Notes: generated from the letters alone by a model not told the origin. 64,000 nucleotides of DNA from Streptomyces asoensis (GCF_013085465.1 NZ_CP049838.1:8184001-8248000), one strand, 5' to 3'; positions 18,135-27,320 are shown, counted from the stretch's first letter. Translations and numbers: made by a program.

Positions 18135-19344
18135 CCTGGTTCCGGCGACCGGCACCGTCCACTGGATCGGCGCCGGCCTCTCCACGGGCAGCGGCCTGGC
18201 CGCCCTGTGCGAGCACACCGACGGCGTACGGCTGTGGCACCGCACGGTGGAGCGGGCGGCCGAGGCCCTGGACCGGCTGGGGCTGACCGGACGCGCCGAG
18301 CCGCTCGCCTACACCCTCGACGCGCTCACGGAGCGACTGGCGCCCGGGGACGTCGTGGTGTCGATGCTGCCCGCGTCCGAGCACGCGGCGCTGCTGGCGG
18401 CGTGCGTGGCCCGGCGGGCCCACTTCGCTTGCTCCAGCTATGTCTCCGACGCGGTGCTGGAGCAGGTGCCCGCGGCCACCGGGGCCGGGATCGTCGTTCT
18501 CACCGAGGCCGGCCTCGACCCGGGCATCGACCACCTCTTCGCGCACAGCCTGGTGGCTCGCGCCCGGCAGGCGATCGGCGACGACACGGCGGCCTCGTAC
18601 CGCCTCACCTCGTACTGCGGAGGCATCCCGGCCGTCCCCAACGACTTCAGGTACCGCTTCAGCTGGGCACCCCTCGGCGTCCTCAACGCCCTGCGCTCGC
18701 CCGCGCGTTACGTCGAGAACGGCACCGAGAGCGTGGTCGACCGGCCCTGGGAGGCCACGCGGGAGCACCTCGTCGACGGCGAGACCTTCGAGGTCTATCC
18801 CAACCGCGACAGCGTTCCGTTCATCGAGCAGTACGAGCTGCCACGGGCCTGGAAGCCGCTGACCTTCGTACGCGGCACCCTGCGTCTGGACGGCTGGCTG
18901 CGGGCCTGGGACGCGGTGTTCGAGCAGCTGAGGACGGGCGACGACGCCGGGATCGCCGCGCTGGCCCAGGAGTTGGCGGCCGCCCACCCCACCACGGACA
19001 CCGACCGCGACCGCGTGGTCCTCGCCGTGTCGCTGGAGGTGCGGGTGCCCGGGAGCGGCACGGGTGACACGGGGGACGCGGGCGACGTGGACGATCAGGT
19101 CGAGGGCGTCGGCAACGGCACGGTGTGGTCCGGGAGTTACCTGCTGGACCTGGAGGGCGACGAGGAGGAGAGCGCGATGGCGCGCTGCGTCTCCCGACCG
19201 CTCGCCCTGGGCGTCCGGCACATCCTGGACGGCTCCCTGTCACCCGGGCTGAGCCGGGCGGCCGAGACGGCACCGTGCTCCGAGGAATGGCTGCGCGAAC
19301 TCGGTGACCAGGGGCTTGAGTTCACGCTGCGGGTCGAGGGCTGA
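18127..19344 (+). CDS. saccharopine dehydrogenase, LYS9/SDH-like (glutamate-forming type)
   Basis: A 405-residue protein. The N-terminal nucleotide-binding strand is VHWIGAGLSTGSGLAAL; the family landmarks VVSMLPASEHAALLAACV, HFACSSYVSDAVLEQ and EAGLDPGIDHLFAHS (about residues 125-141) are all present. It should act on the other side of saccharopine, giving or using glutamate and 2-aminoadipate semialdehyde. An acidic Gly/Asp-rich insert lies around residues 305-325. It starts at GTG with GAGG upstream inside the previous gene. With its neighbour it could connect lysine to aminoadipate or pipecolate. Confidence 0.86.
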   Translation: MPDLVPATGTVHWIGAGLSTGSGLAALCEHTDGVRLWHRTVERAAEALDRLGLTGRAEPLAYTLDALTERLAPGDVVVSMLPASEHAALLAACVARRAHFACSSYVSDAVLEQVPAATGAGIVVLTEAGLDPGIDHLFAHSLVARARQAIGDDTAASYRLTSYCGGIPAVPNDFRYRFSWAPLGVLNALRSPARYVENGTESVVDRPWEATREHLVDGETFEVYPNRDSVPFIEQYELPRAWKPLTFVRGTLRLDGWLRAWDAVFEQLRTGDDAGIAALAQELAAAHPTTDTDRDRVVLAVSLEVRVPGSGTGDTGDAGDVDDQVEGVGNGTVWSGSYLLDLEGDEEESAMARCVSRPLALGVRHILDGSLSPGLSRAAETAPCSEEWLRELGDQGLEFTLRVEG

Positions 19345-19352
19345 CGGGCCGG

Positions 19353-20582
19353 TCAGTCGGTGATCGCCTCGTGGACCAGTCGCTTGAGTTCGGGGTAGAG
19401 CTTCAGGGATTTCCTCGGCCTCAGCTGGGTCAGGAACTGGACGGTCAGATCGCGGCTCGGGTCGACCCAGAACGTCGTCGTGGCGACGCCGCTCCAGCCG
19501 TAGGTGCCGAGCCCGGAGGGGGCCTGGGTGCGGCTCGGGTCGGTCACCACGGAGACCCCGAGACCGAAGCCGACACCGTCGTTGCCGGGTTCGTCGTGTG
19601 CGGGGCGGCTGCCGAAGGTGCGCAGGTCGGCGCCGCCGGGGAGGTGGTTGCGGGTCATCAGGTCGACCGTCTCGGGCTGGAGCAGGCGTACGCCGTCGAG
19701 CTCGCCGCGGCGGCGCAGCAGCTCACTGAAACGGTGGATATCGTATGCGGTCGCCACCATACCGCCGCTGCCCGACAGGAACCGGGGGCGGCCGAACAGC
19801 GGCAGGCCCGGGATCCGCTCGATACCGCCGCTGTCGGCGTCGCCGTACAGCTCCGCCAGCCGGCCCGCCTGTTCGTCCGTGACCTGGAAGCCGGCGTCCG
19901 GCATGCCGAGCGGGCGGAAGATCCGCTCGGCGATGAACTCGTCCAGCGGCCGGCCCGAGACGACCTCGATGATCCGGCCCAGGACGTTGGTCGCCACCGA
20001 GTAGTTCCACTGCGTGCCCGGCTCGAACTGGAGCGGCAGCCGCGCGTACGCCTCCACCGTCCCGGCCAGGTCCGAGCCCGGCAGCACCGCCGACTCCAGA
20101 CCGGCCTCGCGGTACAGGGCGTCGACGGGGTGGCAGTGATAGAAGGCGAAGGTCAGGCCCGCGGTGTGGGTCATCAGATGCTTCACCAGCAGGGGCTGCC
20201 CGACCGGGCGGGTGGTGAGGTCGGCGCCCGAGCCGCCCACGTACACCCGCTGGTCCGCGAAGGCCGGGAGGTGGTCGGCGACCGGGTCGTCGAGGCGCAG
20301 CCCGCCCTCCTCGACCAGTATCAGCGCGGCGACCGAGGTGACCGGCTTGGTCATCGAGTAGATCCGGTAGAGGGTGTCGGCCTCGACCGGCAGTCCGGCG
20401 GCGATGTCGCGGCGGCCGTGCGCGGTGAGGTGGGCGACCCGGCCGCCGCGGGAGACGGCCACGAGGAACCCGGGCAGGCGCCCCTCGTCGACGAAGTGGG
20501 CGACGTGCTGGTCGAGCCGGTCCAGCGCCTTCGCGTCCAGCCCGACCTCGCTCGGGTCGACCTCTTGCCGCAGCAGTGCCAT
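19353..20582 (-). CDS. serine hydrolase of the beta-lactamase class C/esterase family
   Basis: A 409-residue soluble protein with no signal peptide. The nucleophile motif S-x-x-K is SMTK (Ser76, Lys79), the second motif is YSV with Tyr194 (QWNYSVATN), and a WSG motif near the C-terminus stands in for KTG. This pattern fits EstB-type esterases and related transesterases rather than a secreted beta-lactamase. It converges tail to tail with the saccharopine genes, 8 bases apart. The substrate is unknown. Confidence 0.85.
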   Translation of the reverse strand: MALLRQEVDPSEVGLDAKALDRLDQHVAHFVDEGRLPGFLVAVSRGGRVAHLTAHGRRDIAAGLPVEADTLYRIYSMTKPVTSVAALILVEEGGLRLDDPVADHLPAFADQRVYVGGSGADLTTRPVGQPLLVKHLMTHTAGLTFAFYHCHPVDALYREAGLESAVLPGSDLAGTVEAYARLPLQFEPGTQWNYSVATNVLGRIIEVVSGRPLDEFIAERIFRPLGMPDAGFQVTDEQAGRLAELYGDADSGGIERIPGLPLFGRPRFLSGSGGMVATAYDIHRFSELLRRRGELDGVRLLQPETVDLMTRNHLPGGADLRTFGSRPAHDEPGNDGVGFGLGVSVVTDPSRTQAPSGLGTYGWSGVATTTFWVDPSRDLTVQFLTQLRPRKSLKLYPELKRLVHEAITD

Positions 20583-20641
20583 GGTTTTCCTCCGGTGCGT
20601 TCGTTCAAGGTGCGGTCCCGGCCTACCCCGCCCGGACGACC

Positions 20642-22072
20642 TCAGACCTCATGGTCGCGTAGGGAACGCGTGTGCGGACCCCTTTCGGCACCGTGATCGG
20701 TGTGCGTTGCGTCGCTTCCACCAGCCGAGGTACCGACGGGAAGGGCGGCCGGGGCGATCCGCGAGCCGCCTGGCAGCGCCCGGCAGACCGGTAGCGCCGC
20801 CGCGGCCGCGAACGCCAGTACGACCAGGGGTGAGCGCGTCGCGCCGAGGCCCATGAGCACGGTCGCCGTAGCCACACCCAGCACCGGCCCGACGTTCATC
20901 GCGGTCTGCTGCAACCCGCCGGCCACCCCGGCCGACTCCGCGGGGGCCTGCCGTACGACGACATGGGTCGCCGCGACCATCACGGTGCCGAACCCGGCGC
21001 CCACCAGCGCGAACCCGGCGCAGAGAGCGACCGGCGCCGAAGCCCGGGCGAGGACGAGGAGACCGGCGGCGAGGACGACCATCGCTCCGGCGACCGTGGC
21101 GCGGGCGCCGGACCGGCGCAGCAGTACGGCGGAGGTGGGCGCGGCGGCCACCAGCAGCACCGCCAGCGGGAGGCTCAGCAGCGCGCTGCGCAGCGGGGTC
21201 AGTCCCAGGTCGTCCTGGAGCACGTAGACGCAGGTCAGCACTCCGCCGTTGAGGGCCGCGGACGCGATGACGAGCACGCCGAGCGCCGCGCCCACCGCCC
21301 GGGAGCCCACGACCTCCGGCGGCAGCAGTGGGGAGCCGGTCCGGCGCTCGTGCCGTACGAAGGCGGCGCCGGCGAGGAGGGCGACCGGCGCCGACCATGT
21401 CACGCCGGGGAGGGTGACGAGAGTGTGCACCAGGCAGGCCAGGGCCACGGCGAGCAGCAGGGCGCCGGGCAGGTCGAGCGGGACGCCGGCGGCAGGACCC
21501 GAACGGTCCCGTCGGTCCCGGGAGGTGAGGGCGAGCAGGCCGAACACCAGTGCGGGCACGATGTTGAGGAGGAACACGGCCCGCCAGCCGAACTCCGTGG
21601 TCAGCGCACCGCCCACCACCGGTCCGGCCGCCGCGGCCACGCCGATGGACGCGGTGCGCACGGCGATCGGCGTGCGCAGCCGCTCGGGCGGGTACGCGGC
21701 CCGCAGCATCCCGAGCGTGGCCGGCTGCAACAGAGCTCCGAACATCCCCTGCACGACCCGCAGCCCGATCACCCAGCCGACGTCCGGCGCCAGCGCGATG
21801 CCCGCCGAGGCGGCGCCGAAGCCGAGCATGCCCAGGGCGAAGGTGCGCCGGTGTCCGTAGCGGTCCCCGAGCCGCCCGGCGAACACCAACAGGCCCGCCA
21901 CCGCGACGAGATACCCGGTGCTGGTCCACTGGACCTGGGTGAAGGAGGCGCCCAGGTCGCGGCGCAGGCTGGGCTGCGCGACGGTGAGCACGGTGCCGTC
22001 CAGGGCGACCGCCATGGCTCCGGCCACGCTGCTCGCCAGCGTGAGTGGCAGGGAGGGGTGGGAAGGCTTCAC
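20642..22072 (-). CDS. MFS efflux transporter, DHA2-type
   Basis: A 476-residue major facilitator. The N-terminal helix reads SVAGAMAVALDGTVLTVAQPSLRRDLG, and loop 2-3 is GRLGDRYGHRRTFALG; the antiporter motif GPVVGGALTTEFGWRAVFLLNIV follows. Drug or metabolite efflux is the usual role. The GTG at 22072 overlaps the TetR stop, so the regulator and pump form one operon, probably repressed by that TetR protein until its ligand appears. The C-terminus is hydrophilic (from about SAGGSDATHTDHG). Confidence 0.86.
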   Translation of the reverse strand: MKPSHPSLPLTLASSVAGAMAVALDGTVLTVAQPSLRRDLGASFTQVQWTSTGYLVAVAGLLVFAGRLGDRYGHRRTFALGMLGFGAASAGIALAPDVGWVIGLRVVQGMFGALLQPATLGMLRAAYPPERLRTPIAVRTASIGVAAAAGPVVGGALTTEFGWRAVFLLNIVPALVFGLLALTSRDRRDRSGPAAGVPLDLPGALLLAVALACLVHTLVTLPGVTWSAPVALLAGAAFVRHERRTGSPLLPPEVVGSRAVGAALGVLVIASAALNGGVLTCVYVLQDDLGLTPLRSALLSLPLAVLLVAAAPTSAVLLRRSGARATVAGAMVVLAAGLLVLARASAPVALCAGFALVGAGFGTVMVAATHVVVRQAPAESAGVAGGLQQTAMNVGPVLGVATATVLMGLGATRSPLVVLAFAAAAALPVCRALPGGSRIAPAALPVGTSAGGSDATHTDHGAERGPHTRSLRDHEV

Positions 22073-22659
22073 CGGCCGGCCTCCGGACCGAGATGAGCGT
22101 CCAGGGCGGTTCGCAGAAGGGGAGCGAAGTCGTCTGCGCCCGTTGCGAGTTGAAGGCTTCCCCAGCGCCACAGCTGGGCGATGCCGTGCAGGTTCGCCCA
22201 CAGTGCGCCCGCGACCGACCGGGCGTCAGCGCCGGGCCGGACCCGGCCGACCAGGTCCACCAGGACGCCGAACAGCGGGAGGCTGGTGTCCCTCAGCCGC
22301 AAGTGACCGCTCTCCAGGAGATCATGACGGAACATCAGCTCGTACATGCCGGGGTTGTCCAACGCGAACTCCAGGTAGGTGCGCGCCAGTTCGGTCAGCC
22401 GGGTGCGAGGGGCGGCGGTGCCGTCGCCGAGGGTCGTCGTCACTCTGGCGCCCAGCTGGGCGAAGCCGCGGTGGGCGATGGCCGAGAGCAGCTCCAGATG
22501 GGTGGGGAAGTGGCGGCGGGGCGCACCGTGCGAGACGCCGGCCCGGCGCGCGATCTCCCGCAGGGTGAGCGCTCCGGCGCCCTCCTGGGAGACCAGGTCC
22601 ACGCCGACGTCGACGAGACGGGTCCGCAGATCGGGGTCCGGCTTTTCGGAGTCACTCAT
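22069..22659 (-). CDS. TetR-family transcriptional regulator
   Basis: A 196-residue repressor. The N-terminal helix-turn-helix is LTLREIARRAGVSHGAPRRHFPTHLELLSAIAHRGF (about 31-66), and the C-terminal half is a TetR ligand domain. The ATG at 22659 is used here; a GTG two codons earlier (22665) is possible. The start codon lies on the edge of a TAGAC-N3-GTCTA operator, which points to autoregulation, and the MFS pump is coupled downstream by GTGA. Confidence 0.87.
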   Translation of the reverse strand: MSDSEKPDPDLRTRLVDVGVDLVSQEGAGALTLREIARRAGVSHGAPRRHFPTHLELLSAIAHRGFAQLGARVTTTLGDGTAAPRTRLTELARTYLEFALDNPGMYELMFRHDLLESGHLRLRDTSLPLFGVLVDLVGRVRPGADARSVAGALWANLHGIAQLWRWGSLQLATGADDFAPLLRTALDAHLGPEAGR

Positions 22660-22695
22660 AGACACTGTCTACCAGGCGGCAGTAGACGGTGTCTA
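22659..22695. promoter_or_regulatory. double TetR operator TAGAC-N3-GTCTA
   Basis: Two perfect palindromes, TAGACACTGTCTA at 22659-22671 and TAGACGGTGTCTA at 22683-22695, with centres 24 bp apart. They lie between the tetR-MFS operon and the divergent PPOX gene and one covers the tetR start, so binding would control both directions. Confidence 0.88.
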
Positions 22696-22755
22696 CTCGC
22701 TGAATGGGGATCAAGGCGGGGGAATGCGACCAGGGGCGCCGCCGGTTGTGTCGAC

Positions 22756-23205
22756 ATGACTCAGGACACGACGCAGAACGCGCTGCTCGCACTGCTCTCC
22801 GAGGGCCGCGGTGGGGTACTGGTCACCCTCAAGCACGACGGCCGCCCCCAGTTGTCGAACGTCAGCCACCACTACTACCCGGACGAGGGCGTCATCCGGA
22901 TCTCCGTCACGGACGACCGCGCCAAGACCCGCAACCTGCGGCGCGACCCCCGGGCGTCGTACCACGTCACCGCCTCCGACCGCCGCGCCTACACGGTCGC
23001 CGAGGCCACCGCCGACCTCGCACCGGTCGCGAAGGACCCCTACGACGCCACCGTGGAGGAACTCGTCCGCCTCTACCGCGACATCCTGGGCGAGCATCCC
23101 GACTGGGACGACTACCGCGCCGCCATGGTCCGCGACCGCCGCCTGGTGCTGCGCCTACGGGTGGAGCGGGCGTACGGCATCCCCAAGGGCACCAACGACG
23201 GCTAG
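22756..23205 (+). CDS. PPOX-class flavin/F420-dependent oxidoreductase
   Basis: A 149-residue split-barrel protein of the pyridoxamine-phosphate-oxidase-like class. Conserved segments are LSEGRGGVLVTLKHDGRPQLSNVSH (about 13-37), DDRAKTRNLRRDPRASYHVT and the C-terminal RLVLRLRVERAYG. Actinobacterial members of this size often bind F420 and act as deazaflavin-dependent reductases; which cofactor applies cannot be decided. The gene starts 60 bases from the double TetR operator and so may belong to the same regulon as the pump. Confidence 0.83.
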   Translation: MTQDTTQNALLALLSEGRGGVLVTLKHDGRPQLSNVSHHYYPDEGVIRISVTDDRAKTRNLRRDPRASYHVTASDRRAYTVAEATADLAPVAKDPYDATVEELVRLYRDILGEHPDWDDYRAAMVRDRRLVLRLRVERAYGIPKGTNDG

Positions 23206-23270
23206 GAGCTGTCCGGCATCGCCGACCATGGGGAGGCCCTCGGGCTGGGCATGCCACTGCGCGGCAGGGG

Positions 23271-24206
23271 TCAGCGCGGCATCACCCAGCCCGGCGCCCA
23301 GGTCCCGGCGGCGTCGTGGCCGGCCGCCGTGGCGTCGAGGTGGGCGCGAAGGGTGGCCAGCGCCGGGTGGGGGTTGTCGCGGTGCCAGAGGAGCGAGTGC
23401 GGATAGACGGGCGTCGGGTCGGTCACCGGGATGCGGCGCAGGCCGTGGCCGGCGGGCCAGACGAGGCGGGTCTGCCCGCCCATGAAGGTTGCCAGGGCCG
23501 GGGTGTCGGCGATGGTGTCGAGGAGGACGTCGGAGCCGAAGTTGGGACCGGTCGCCTCGATGGTGAGGCCGAACTCGGCGATGAGGTCGTCGTAGTAGGC
23601 GGTCCACTCGGTTCCGGGAGCGAGGCCGGGCATCCAGATCCGGTGCCCGGCGAGCCGGGCGAGGGGCACCGACCGGGCGCCCGCCAGCGCGTGGGCGGGG
23701 CCGGTGAGGAGCTCGAGCGGCTCGTCGAGCACCCGGGCGGACTCGATGTCCTCGGGCAGGGGCCGGCCCGGCGCGGCCACGGCGCGGAAGGACGCGTCGA
23801 TCGCACCGGACCGGATGGCGGCGATCGCCGTCTCGATGTCGAACAGCATCACCACGTCGAGGTCGATCTCGGGGTGCGCGCGGTGGAAGCCGCGCATCAG
23901 GCCCGTCGCCGCGCCGCGTGAGGCGATCACGTCGACGCGGAGCGGACGGTGGCCGGTGCGTACGGACGCGACCGCGCGCTCGGTGACGCGCAGCAGCTCG
24001 CGTGCGTGGGGCAGGAACGCCTGCCCGTCGATGGTGAGTTCGGCGCCGCGCGGGGTGCGGGTGAACAGCCGCACCCCGAGGCTGCGCTCCAGTGCGGCGA
24101 TGCGCTTGGAGACGGCCTGCTGGGTGACCGCCAGCTCGGCGGCGGCCTCCTGGAACTGGCCCGCGTCGGCGGCGGCGACGAAGGTGCGGACGGTCTCGAG
24201 GTCCAT
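23271..24206 (-). CDS. LysR-family transcriptional regulator
   Basis: A 311-residue regulator. The winged helix-turn-helix is DLETVRTFVAAADAGQFQEAAAELAVTQQAVSKRIAALERSLGVRLF at residues 2-48, followed by the effector domain. It is divergent from an MFS gene with a clean palindrome between them, so it probably controls that transporter and itself. A GTG-free ATG start at 24206 fits the domain boundary exactly. Confidence 0.88.
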   Translation of the reverse strand: MDLETVRTFVAAADAGQFQEAAAELAVTQQAVSKRIAALERSLGVRLFTRTPRGAELTIDGQAFLPHARELLRVTERAVASVRTGHRPLRVDVIASRGAATGLMRGFHRAHPEIDLDVVMLFDIETAIAAIRSGAIDASFRAVAAPGRPLPEDIESARVLDEPLELLTGPAHALAGARSVPLARLAGHRIWMPGLAPGTEWTAYYDDLIAEFGLTIEATGPNFGSDVLLDTIADTPALATFMGGQTRLVWPAGHGLRRIPVTDPTPVYPHSLLWHRDNPHPALATLRAHLDATAAGHDAAGTWAPGWVMPR

Positions 24207-24223
24207 GTCGACACCCTATGGAT

Positions 24224-24238
24224 ACAACCGCCGGTTGT
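24224..24238. promoter_or_regulatory. LysR-type operator palindrome
   Basis: ACAACCGCCGGTTGT is a perfect 6-3-6 palindrome 18 bases upstream of the lysR start. Further GGTTGT half-sites occur at 24255-24260 and 24308-24313, on the way to the MFS gene, which is the layout expected of a LysR recall and activation site. Confidence 0.75.
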
Positions 24239-24340
24239 GGCCAGGTGGTCCCGCGGTTGTTTGATCGCCGGGTGGGGTGCTCGCTTTGATGCTTCCGAAC
24301 GCGGATCGGTTGTGCGGGTGAGTGGCGAGGGGCGGCGGGC

Positions 24341-25636
24341 ATGGGGAGCGGGCACCGGCTGGGCCGGCTGCGCGGACAGCTGCTCGGACATCGGCTGGGG
24401 CGCCGGTTCGGGTGGCTCTGGGGAGCGTACGGGACCAGCGCGCTCGGCACCTGGCTCGCCTTCGGCGCGTTCCCGCTGATCGCCATCCAGGTGCTCCACG
24501 CCGGACCGGCCGAGGTCGCCGCGCTCGCCTCCGTGGGGGCCGCGGTGGGCGCGGTCGTGGCGGTGCCGCTCGGCCCGTGGGTGGAGTTCCGCCGCAAGCG
24601 ACCGGTGCTGATCGCGATGGACCTGGTGCGGTTCGCGGCGCTGCTGACGATCCCCGCCGCGTTCGCGCTCGGCGTTCTCACCTTCCTCCAGCTCCTGCTG
24701 GTCTCGGTCGTCGTCGCGGCGGCCGACATCACCTTCCGCGCCGCCTCCGGCGCGTACCTGAAGACGCTGCTGCCGGCCGAGGACCTGCTCGTCGCCAACG
24801 CCCGGTTCGAGTCCACGGCCTGGACGACGACGATCATCGGACCACCGCTGGGCGGCGCGGCGATCGGGCTCCTCGGTCCGGTGGCGACGGTGGTGGCCGA
24901 TGCGGTCAGTTGTCTGCTCTCGGCCCTGGGCATCCGCGCGATGGGCGGGCACGAGCCGCCGGCCGGGCGCCGGGAGGCCGCGCGCATGCGGGCCGGGGAC
25001 CTGCTCGACGGTTGGCGGTACATCCTCGCCGACGCGACGCTGCGCCCCCTGTTCTTCAACACCGCCTTGTTCAACGGCCTGGTGATGGCCGCCCAGCCGC
25101 TGCTGGCCGTCCTGATGCTCGGCCGGCTCGGGTTCGCGCCGTGGCAGTACGGCCTCGCCTTCGCCGCGCCCGCGATCGGCGGGCTGCTCGGTTCGCGGCT
25201 GGCCCGACCGCTCGTCACCCGGTTCGGGCAGCACCAGGTCCTGGTCGGGTCGGGGGTGCTGCGCGCGATCTGGCCCGTCGGCCTGGCTTTCCTCGGGCCG
25301 GGCATCGGCGGGCTGCTGCTGGTGGTGGGCGTCGAGCTCGGGCTCATCTTCTGCTGCGGGGTCTTCAACCCCGTCTACGCCACCTACCGCCTCGAGCGCA
25401 CCGCGACCGACCGGGTCACCCGCACCCTGTCCGCCTGGGCGGTGACGACCAAGGCATCGACCGCGCTCCTGACGGCCGTCTGGGGCGTCCTGGGCGGCCT
25501 GCTCGGCCCGCGTACGGCCATCGGCCTGGCCGGCGTACTCCTGCTGGCCACCCCGCTGCTGCTCCCCCGCCGCGCGGCAACGCGTCTCTCCGAGCCGGAG
25601 CCGGAGCCGGAGCCAGCACCGAACCGCGCCACGTGA
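24341..25636 (+). CDS. MFS transporter (MFS_3/enterobactin-exporter-like)
   Basis: A 431-residue protein with about 12 hydrophobic segments. GTWLAFGAFPLIAIQVL, ASGAYLKTLLPAEDLLVANARFES and LRPLFFNTALFNGLVMAAQPL are the landmarks of the MFS_3 group, to which siderophore and drug exporters belong. The first 25 residues are Arg/Gly-rich and cytoplasmic; the tail ends in EPEPEPEPAP, from a GAGCCG hexamer repeat. Probably controlled by the divergent LysR protein. Confidence 0.84.
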   Translation: MGSGHRLGRLRGQLLGHRLGRRFGWLWGAYGTSALGTWLAFGAFPLIAIQVLHAGPAEVAALASVGAAVGAVVAVPLGPWVEFRRKRPVLIAMDLVRFAALLTIPAAFALGVLTFLQLLLVSVVVAAADITFRAASGAYLKTLLPAEDLLVANARFESTAWTTTIIGPPLGGAAIGLLGPVATVVADAVSCLLSALGIRAMGGHEPPAGRREAARMRAGDLLDGWRYILADATLRPLFFNTALFNGLVMAAQPLLAVLMLGRLGFAPWQYGLAFAAPAIGGLLGSRLARPLVTRFGQHQVLVGSGVLRAIWPVGLAFLGPGIGGLLLVVGVELGLIFCCGVFNPVYATYRLERTATDRVTRTLSAWAVTTKASTALLTAVWGVLGGLLGPRTAIGLAGVLLLATPLLLPRRAATRLSEPEPEPEPAPNRAT

Positions 25637-25690
25637 AGGGCTCGGCCGTCGCTCGCTGCCACAGAGTTCCAAGATCGCCCGGACAGGACC

Positions 25691-26599
25691 CTAGCCGGTA
25701 GGCCCGTTACCGGCGTTACCGGCGTTACCGGCGTTGCTGCGGGCTTCCAGTGCGTGCAGGACGGCGACCATGTCCGCGCCCGCGTGGCCCAGGGCCACGG
25801 TCTCCTCGAACAGGGCGTGGCAGGTGTCGAGGAGCGGGGAGGCCAGGCCGCACGCGCGTGCGGCGTCGGCGATGAGACGGTTGTTCTTCAGGACGTCCAG
25901 TGCGGCGGCCTGCACGGCGAAGTCGCCGGTCAGCAGCTTGGGCGCCTTCATCCGCGAGACCCCGCTCGCCAGTGGCCCGGCCGCCACGACGTCGAGGAAC
26001 AGCCGCCGGTCAAGTCCCTGCCGCTCCGCGAAGTGGAACGCCTCGGTGAGGCCGGTCACCTGTGTGATCAGGAACAGGTTCACCGCGAGTTTCATCAGCA
26101 GCGCGCCGGGCGCCGGGCCGCAGCGAAACGTCTCGTGACACATCGGGGCGAGCAGCGGCCGTACCGTGTCCACGGCCGCCTCCTCGCCGGCGAGCATCGC
26201 CACCAACCGGCCCTGCTCGGCCGGGACCCGCGAGCCGGACACGGGCGCCTCGACGTACCGTCCGCCCGCCGCGCGCACGTCCGCCTCCAGTGCGCGCGAG
26301 TACTCGGGTGAGGTCGTGCCCATGGTGACGACCACGCGCCCGGTCACGCGCGCGCCGAAGTCCTGGGTGCCGCGGCCGAGGACGGCGTCGACGGCGGACC
26401 CGTCGGCCAGCATGAGGATCACGACGTCGGCGCGCGCGAACACATCGGCGGGGCCCGCCGCGACCTCGGCGCCGGCCGCGCGCAGTGCCTCGGCGGGGGC
26501 CGCCGTACGGTTCCACACCACCAGGGGTGTCCCGGCGCGGGCCAGCCGCAGCGCCATGGGGCGGCCCATCACGCCCAGACCGATGAATCCGACCTGCAT
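25691..26599 (-). CDS. NAD(P)-dependent beta-hydroxyacid dehydrogenase (3-hydroxyisobutyrate dehydrogenase family)
   Basis: A 302-residue oxidoreductase. The N-terminus [19 protein letters not shown] is the family's dinucleotide site; the substrate-binding [18 protein letters not shown] and the catalytic Lys region [13 protein letters not shown] (Lys about 170) are present. The exact substrate is unknown; imine reductases also share this fold. The C-terminus is a NAG-NAG-NAGN repeat encoded by tandem 9-base CGGCGTTAC units (about 25705-25735). Divergent from a TetR gene with two strong operators next to its start. Confidence 0.85.
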   Translation of the reverse strand: MQVGFIGLGVMGRPMALRLARAGTPLVVWNRTAAPAEALRAAGAEVAAGPADVFARADVVILMLADGSAVDAVLGRGTQDFGARVTGRVVVTMGTTSPEYSRALEADVRAAGGRYVEAPVSGSRVPAEQGRLVAMLAGEEAAVDTVRPLLAPMCHETFRCGPAPGALLMKLAVNLFLITQVTGLTEAFHFAERQGLDRRLFLDVVAAGPLASGVSRMKAPKLLTGDFAVQAAALDVLKNNRLIADAARACGLASPLLDTCHALFEETVALGHAGADMVAVLHALEARSNAGNAGNAGNGPTG

Positions 26600-26621
26600 G
26601 GCGGCCGCCTTTCCCTGTGCT

Positions 26622-26666
26622 CTATGACAGCGGTCATAGTAGCGAGTTCTATGACGCCGGTCATAG
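26622..26666. promoter_or_regulatory. double TetR operator CTATGAC-N4-GTCATAG
   Basis: Two perfect 18-base palindromes, CTATGACAGCGGTCATAG (26622-26639) and CTATGACGCCGGTCATAG (26649-26666), with centres 27 bp apart. They fill the space between the dehydrogenase and tetR starts and should repress both. Confidence 0.92.
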
Positions 26667-26702
26667 GATTCGGCGAGTGCCACAGCCCGGAGGAGGCCGA
26701 CC

Positions 26703-27320
26703 ATGCCGGTGCACGAACGCGGACCCCGTGAGCGGATGGTCTTCAGCGCGGCCCAGCTCATCCGCCGCGACGGAGTCGGCGCGACCGGGATGCGGGAGGT
26801 CGCCGTCCACGCCGGTGCGCCCCGGGGCTCGCTCCAGCACTACTTTCCCGGCGGCAAGCAGCAGCTCGTCAACGAGGCCGTGGACTGGGCGGGCCGCTAC
26901 GCAGGCAAGCGCGTCGCCTGTTTCCTGGACGAGCTTGCGCATACCGGCGAGCCGACCACTCCCGCCGGGCTGTTCGCCGCGATGGTGCGCCAGTGGACGG
27001 ACGAGTACGCGGCGTCCGGGTTCGCCGCCGGCTGCCCCGTCGCCGCCGCGACCGTCGACTGCGCGGCCTCCGGCGACACCACCCGGGAGGCCGCGGCCGC
27101 CGCGTTCGCCACCTGGACCGGCCCGGTCGCCGAAGCCCTGACCGGCATGGGCGTCCCGGCGGCCCGGGCCGGCTCACTCGCCACCCTCATGGTCAGCGCC
27201 CTGGAGGGAGCCATCCTGATCGCCCGAGCGGAACGGGACGTGCGGGCACTGACGACGGTCGTGACGGAGCTGGCTCCACTGCTGGACGCGGCCGTCGAGA
27301 GGGGCGTTCCCCAGGGGTGA
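26703..27320 (+). CDS. TetR-family transcriptional regulator
   Basis: A 205-residue regulator. The helix-turn-helix is [37 protein letters not shown], residues about 24-60, of the YxaF/LmrA-like TetR subgroup that ends its recognition region with GSLYHHFPGGK. The predicted operators lie immediately upstream, so it most likely represses itself and the divergent dehydrogenase. The ATG at 26703 has GGAGG about 8 bases before it. Confidence 0.88.
   Translation: MPVHERGPRERMVFSAAQLIRRDGVGATGMREVAVHAGAPRGSLQHYFPGGKQQLVNEAVDWAGRYAGKRVACFLDELAHTGEPTTPAGLFAAMVRQWTDEYAASGFAAGCPVAAATVDCAASGDTTREAAAAAFATWTGPVAEALTGMGVPAARAGSLATLMVSALEGAILIARAERDVRALTTVVTELAPLLDAAVERGVPQG

Noticed and set aside
23155..25672. 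Long minus-strand frames across the LysR-MFS region
   Set aside because: They are antisense to the MFS gene or out of frame with lysR, and read as Ser/Arg/Pro or Gly/Glu/Arg low-complexity text with no ribosome site.
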